DNA from: Rhizopus arrhizus
Taxonomy: Eukaryota; Mucoromycota; Mucoromycetes; Mucorales; Rhizopodaceae
Direction of reading: 5' to 3'
Length of the DNA stretch: 64,000 nucleotides
Assembly (NCBI GenBank): GCA_024220505.1
Contig: JAKZZE010000007.1
Span: 1,736,001 to 1,800,000 of the forward strand
Each line of letters begins with the position of its first letter. Position 1 is the stretch's first letter. The notes under the pieces are model-generated. The model did no database searches. It worked only from the letters and a program-made list of their open reading frames with translations, and had not been told where the DNA came from. Made by a program: the position numbers and the translations under genes. Positions 59,024-64,000 of the stretch are shown here, one piece after another.

Positions 59024-60438
59024 ATGGATAAGCCATGTCGTTTTTGTGATTCATTGCAAGTTAAATATGAAAATGGTTTAGCGTAAGTAAATAATGAAGC
59101 GTGTTTTTATGGGATAATTATTAATTGTATTGTGTAGTCAGTGTAGTGCCTGTTTTCACTCTTGGCTTTATAAAAAAACAATCAATCCATTTGATCTTGA
59201 TGATCTTTTTGGTGACTTGGATGATCTTATGCCTAAGAAACAAAAACCAATAAACAACAACAAATTAGTACTAGAAAACAAGGAGGACAATAAATGGTTA
59301 ATGGGTAATAAAGCTGAGGGCCAACCAATAATGAATAACAACAAATTAGATAGTAAATCAATAATGGACAACAAAAGAAAGTCAAAAGTAATCAAGAGAC
59401 CACGATTAGATATTGGTGCTTCACTGAACAAACAAAAAGAATCAAATTCAAAAGAAGGAGACATTTTTTCAGATATGGAAGATAGTGAAGAAGAACGTGA
59501 ACTTGTCAGAAAGAAACCAATTCAGCAACAACCACCGCAACAGCAACAAAGTAAAAAGCCGACTATAAAGAATAAAGAGTTGGCAATAAAGAATGAAAGA
59601 GATGAAGAAATGTACAGTTTAAGAAAAAGGCATACAACAAAAGATAAAAACCTTTATTTTATGGATGATGATGACGAAGATGATGAATATGTCGACAGTA
59701 ACAATATAGAAGAAGAGGACGATGATGATGAAGAAAAGGAATACAAGTTTTTGGATAATGAAGATGCCATATTTAATCATAGTGAAGATGATGAAGATGA
59801 AGATGAAGAAACAGAGGTTTATGAATCAAAAATGAATGCGATTAATCAACAAGAAGCAAAAGAAGAAACGATCGTGAAGAGAAAAATAGAAAGGAAGGCA
59901 GGAGCAAAGCCAACAAATCGATTTAATCCGTTTATTTTATTTAATAAAGAAGTGAGAGCAAAGATGAAAAAAGAACACCCAGAATTAGATAATTATGAAT
60001 TAAGTAAATGGATTGGACAACAATGGAAAGAATTAGATCCAGTAAAGATTAAGTAGTGATCACAATAAAAAAATGCTAACAATCCGATTGTAGGTCAAAA
60101 AAGAAGCTTACAATAAATTATCAGAAAGGAAGAAGGAAGATTACAAGAATAGACCTATCCATTTCGCTAAGCGACCTAAACCACCACCCAATGTATGGAT
60201 TGTTTATAGTAAGGAAGAAATGCCTAAAGTGAGAGCAAAGCATCCGGGATTAAATGTAAACGAAGCAAGTAAAATCGTCGCACAACACTGGAGGGCGCTT
60301 TCAAAGGAGGAACAGGATGTATATAGAGATAGAGCAACTAAGGCAAGAGATGAATTTAAAAAGAAATACCCCGAAGAAGCAAAAGCTTTTTATACAAAGT
60401 CAACAAGAAAAGCACAAAGAGCACGAATTAAGAAATAA
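59024..60438 (+). CDS. Zinc-ribbon and double HMG-box protein
   Basis: Three exons (59024-59082, 59138-60041, 60094-60438), 435 aa. The N-terminus is a four-cysteine ribbon (KPCRFCDSLQVKYENGLAQCSACFHSW). A Lys/Asn-rich linker and very acidic stretches (DDDDEDDEYVDS, EEEDDDDEEKE) follow. Two HMG boxes occupy the last 150 residues: box 1 NRFNPFILFNKEVRAKMKKEHPEL...WIGQQWKEL, and box 2 PPPNVWIVYSKEEMPKVRAK...IVAQHWRALSKEEQDVY. The acidic region plus HMG boxes suggests a chromatin or transcription-associated factor. The ribbon recalls those of general transcription or rRNA factors, but no such homology can be claimed. The stop is 62 bp before the next ATG. Confidence 0.87.
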
Positions 60439-60500
60439 AAAAAAAATTAGTGATTTTATATTCCTTCTTTTTTTTTTCTCTTTTTTTTTTTAATGATACA

Positions 60501-63500
60501 ATGACTATAAATTATAATAAATGTGTACTAGTTTTCTTATTATTATTTTCATTGTCTGACCTTATAAACTCTCAACAATTGGGTTCAATACAAACAAGCG
60601 TACCTTGGAAAGCTGGACATGCTTCAGGTTTATACAAACACACACACGTACACCTTATAGTATTTTTATATTTAGTTTTACGTAGCCTATATATATCCAT
60701 ATGTCATTCTGTACGGGGGTTCACAAGATCCCTCAGCTAATTATGGAACAACTACCTTATCCGGATCTAACAGTCTTTGGGTTTGGGATTCACGTAATGG
60801 CTCTTGGTATAATCCAGCAGTTCAGGTACAAAGTGGTGTTGAAATGTTACCACAAGTTTATATAAAAGCAACCAACCTACCAAGTCAAGGACAACTATTA
60901 ACTTGGGTAGGAAATACAACTTCGAACAGCGTTTTACAAAAACTGGATATAAATAGTTGGTCTTGGAGTTTTCCAACTACAAGTAAAGAAAAAAGTGTAG
61001 AAAAAAAAATATACTTTTTTTTTTTTTTTTTTTTTCTTTTCCTCCTTAACAAAATAATTTTTGTTTATAGATTTTCAAGCATCTACAGCCAAAGTAGCGG
61101 GTTATTCTATTGTCACTGTTGATAATACAATTTATACTTATGGTGGTTTAGCTGTTGATAATAATGGATATCCAAATACAAACGCAGTACAAAATACTTT
61201 ATCATTTTTAGATGCAAGTTCTTTTCAAGTATCCACCGGTTCAAATGGTATTGGATTGACAGATCATACAACTTGTTATTTGAAGAAATTGAATTCTTTA
61301 ATTACATTTGGTGGTTCGACAACTGGAAGTTCCACAGGTGTGACGGATGTAACAATAGCATTTTTTTTTAAAAAAAATAACCATCCTTTCTATTTTCTAA
61401 ACAATACACTCTCATAGGCTGTGAATATTTACAATCTTAGTAGTAAAGTATGGAACGTTCAAGGATTATCAACACTTATTGCACCCGCGGCAAGACGACT
61501 CCACACAGCGAATTGTCTTGATGACTTTATGATTGTTTTTGGTGGCGGAACATCACAACCTTTTGATTCCGATATCTGGATATTAAATGCAACTTCTTAT
61601 CCAAATATGTTTTGGCAAAGAATGTCTGTAGCGAATCAAACAGAGAGTCCTAATCCTAGAATGGGTATATGATAAACATATATAACCTTTATCCTTTTAC
61701 TGATATGTGTGTAGGTCATTCTTCTGTACTGGATAGTGAAAACAATAAACTGTACATCTTTGGGGGTTGGGGTGTTACAGGAACAAATGATTCAAGTATG
61801 TACGTCTTGGACATCAGCCACTGGAGTTGGACAAAAGTACCAACAACTGGATATGCAAAAAATCAAGTCACTTCCCCCTCTATTCCTCCTTTAAACACCA
61901 CTGTTACAACTGGGACAAGTGAAAATCATCAAAATAAGGCAGGTATCATTGCTGGTGCTACTGTAGGTGGTGTAGTATTTCTTGCCTTACTTGTCCTTGC
62001 TCTCTTTTTCTTTAAAAGACGATCAAGAAAAGAACAAGAAAAGGATGTGACAAGTTCAACCCATGAAGATGAACAATATGTCGACAAAACCTCTTTACCT
62101 TCTGATAATTATGGCAGACCACCTTATCGCATGTCCAAAGCATGGAGTAGTACATCTTTTGCTAAACATTCTGAAATTGGTGATTATTCGGATAGAGTTG
62201 TTACAGGCGTTTTGGAGGCAGTGACGGATGCGGGTACCGTGGCAGCCACCCACGGCTCATCTCGTGACTCATTCCGACATTCAAAGACCTTACTTGAGAT
62301 TGGACCAGGACAGGTACCGAATGAGATCATTTCACAAAAGCCGAATGAATTCTCTGTGCTTATTCGACCCAAACATGATCTTCAAGTGGATCATCACCGT
62401 GCAGCATTAGATGATGAAGATTGGACTTTACCCGATAGCCCTTTATCACCTGTACAATATATTCAAACATCATCCAAGCCAAGCATCGGAACAAATTCGA
62501 CATGGGATACTACTGAGGCTAGACGAAAGGCAGTAACACATCATCACCCATCATCCAGTATAATTACCAATACACCCGTGGCTCAAACAGTTCATATACC
62601 ACAAGATGAAGAACAGTCACGACCTGAGTTATACAATCGAATGAGTCCTTTGGATCTCTTAGCCTCTCTTGGTCAGCATCACCACACAGAATCGAGTGGC
62701 CAGAGTAATAGTAGTGGCGAATCATTCACTATTCTTAAGTCACCTTCTACTTCCTCTTCTATATCTGATGGACTCTTGACACCCATCATTTCTTTATTAC
62801 CCAAGCGATACCAAATCGATCCTACTTTACCACCCATCATCGGTCCTTCCAACTCTATACTGTTTGCCAATGATAATAATACCAAAATGCCAGTGACGAT
62901 CAAACTGTTTGGACGTCGCGAGGCGTGGGAAAGGGAATGTAGAGCATTAACCAAACTAAAGTCACCTTGGGTAGTTGAACTTGTAGAGGTTTTAACATTA
63001 CAAAAGAAGGAAAATGAAGAGGAAGTCAAGTATGTGATTGTGATGGAGAGATTAAGTGAGACGCTCAACCGAAAAAAAAATATTATGCCTCAAGAGGTTG
63101 CCTGTCATCTCTTGCGAGCCCTTGCTTATTGTCACAACTACCGAATCGCATTTTGTGATTTAAAACCGAGCAATGTGATGTATGTGGATGGAACATGGAA
63201 ATTAATTGACTTTGAAGCGAGTAGAACGATAGAGGAAGAATGTGTGGGTGTCATGACACCACGTTATTGTGCTCCTGAGGTTGCAAAGGCAACTACATAT
63301 GGATTGGAGGGAGCGAGTGGTGTGGTTGCTACAGCAAGTGTCGATCTTTGGTCACTAGGATGTCTTATCTATGTAAGCTTTCACTAAAGAAACGTAGCTT
63401 GATCTAATCCTTATTGTATAGGAACTGGAGACACAAAAATCATTATTTCCAAATAACATTAAAGATGAAACCATATTACACTTCATATCTCATCCGTCAC

Positions 63501-63744
63501 CATCTACACCTATTTTAAGTAACGGTCTTCGATGGAATGAGCAACAAGAACTGGAAATACCCCAATTAGACAAACTTATTCAAAATGAGCATACACGACA
63601 TATCATCAAGACCTTATTGAGTAGAGATCCTCTTTATCGTGGATCTGCTCAACAATGGATGGTAAGCGATTAAATGTAAATTTGTTTAAATGATTAATAA
63701 CATATAATCCTATTTTATAGCAAGATACTTACTTTAATTATTAA
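60501..63744 (+). CDS. Kelch-ectodomain single-span protein with cytoplasmic kinase-like domain
   Basis: Seven exons (60501-60627, 60686-60982, 61071-61348, 61418-61664, 61715-63372, 63422-63661, 63721-63744), 956 aa. A signal peptide (CVLVFLLLFSLSDLINS) leads into Kelch-like repeats with VILYGG, TYGGLA, ITFGGS, VFGGGTS and LYIFGGWG, up to about residue 360. A Ser/Thr-rich juxtamembrane stretch follows, then a membrane span (about 391-413, AGIIAGATVGGVVFLALLVLAL), a FFFKRRSRK stop-transfer, a long disordered region and a kinase domain (about 690-950). The latter has VTIKLF, CDLKPSNVM, IDFEAS, APEVA and DLWSLGCLIYELE. There is no clear glycine loop, HRD is FCD and DFG is DFE. It is probably a cell-surface receptor-type protein; catalytic activity is uncertain. 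Confidence 0.88.
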
Positions 63745-63912
63745 ACTTCTTTTTTCGCTTGCTTTTAATCTCGTTTGCATTTTACTAAACTTATTTTAAT
63801 CCTTGGTTTATTCATTAAAATACTCTGCTTCTTTATAAAAGAAGTCTATTCAATTTTATTTGGGTATTTTTATTATTATTCTTGATATCTTTGCTTTTTT
63901 TTTTCGTCTTCT
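63745..63912. other. 3' spacer
   Basis: AT-rich sequence between the Kelch-kinase stop and a coding-like minus-strand stretch. It probably contains both 3' UTRs. Confidence 0.5.
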
Positions 63913-64000
63913 TCAATTTTTTCCTTCTTTTTCCTGCTCTACTTGTTTAATTTTTTCCTTCTCAACATCATCTTTCATCGTGTTATCTTTCTTAACAGTG
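63913..64000 (-). CDS. Probable C-terminal end of a gene entering from the right (partial)
   Basis: The minus strand reads TVKKDNTMKDDVEKEKIKQV, then EQEKEGKN and a stop, a Lys/Glu-rich helical tail that looks like protein rather than noise. Only 29 codons are inside the window, so no family can be assigned. The plus strand here is T/C-rich with no coding pattern. Confidence 0.4.
   Translation of the reverse strand, partial: TVKKDNTMKDDVEKEKIKQVEQEKEGKN

Overview
The window is AT-rich nuclear DNA from a fungus, most likely a Mucoromycota member of the Mucorales type. The evidence is short GT-AG introns (about 40-80 nt) almost all ending in TAG, long A/T homopolymers, compact genes on both strands, and fungal gene families such as a copper-fist factor, Zn2Cys6 clusters, GH18 and GH20 enzymes, a PTR2 transporter and an Erf4/Golga7 protein. 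The species cannot be named from sequence alone. I rebuilt spliced models by hand. For every complete spliced gene the exon lengths sum to a multiple of three and reading phase is kept across each junction.

Left part (1-23 kb): the 3' half of a Timeless/Tof1 replication-fork protection gene; a gene-poor stretch; a CBS-PB1 tail-anchored protein (Mug70-like) divergent from mitochondrial ribosomal uS11m; splicing factor SF3A2; a PTR2 peptide transporter; a vacuolar-type amino-acid transporter (AAAP) divergent from a Cuf1/Ace1-type copper-fist factor whose DNA-binding domain contains a 14-nt micro-exon; a compact Erf4/Golga7 gene; a secreted GH18 chitinase; an unidentified two-exon gene; and ubiquitin-eL40.

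Middle part (23-47 kb): VPS41 (HOPS); L-2-hydroxyglutarate dehydrogenase; a two-finger GATA factor; a 3.2-kb gene-poor spacer; a Myb plus C2H2 zinc-finger protein; cullin-3; a secreted GH20 beta-hexosaminidase; a DTW-domain tRNA-modification enzyme sharing an 86-bp intergenic promoter with SDH4; a GST; and a ten-exon vacuolar Ca2+/H+ exchanger.

Right part (47-64 kb): an eight-exon orphan gene; a GC-richer island with coding-like remnants; a 59-aa membrane microprotein; SEC24; a small low-complexity protein; a DYRK kinase; a protein with two tandem Zn2Cys6 clusters; a zinc-ribbon plus double HMG-box protein; and, 62 bp downstream of it, a 956-aa protein with signal peptide, Kelch-type ectodomain, one membrane span and a cytoplasmic kinase-like domain. 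The last has the layout of a receptor-like kinase and is the most unusual gene here. A partial minus-strand gene probably enters at the right edge.

Most genes are single-copy housekeeping functions and do not form a metabolic cluster. Long gene-poor spacers flank the regulatory genes. I saw no tRNA, rRNA, intact transposon or CRISPR array.
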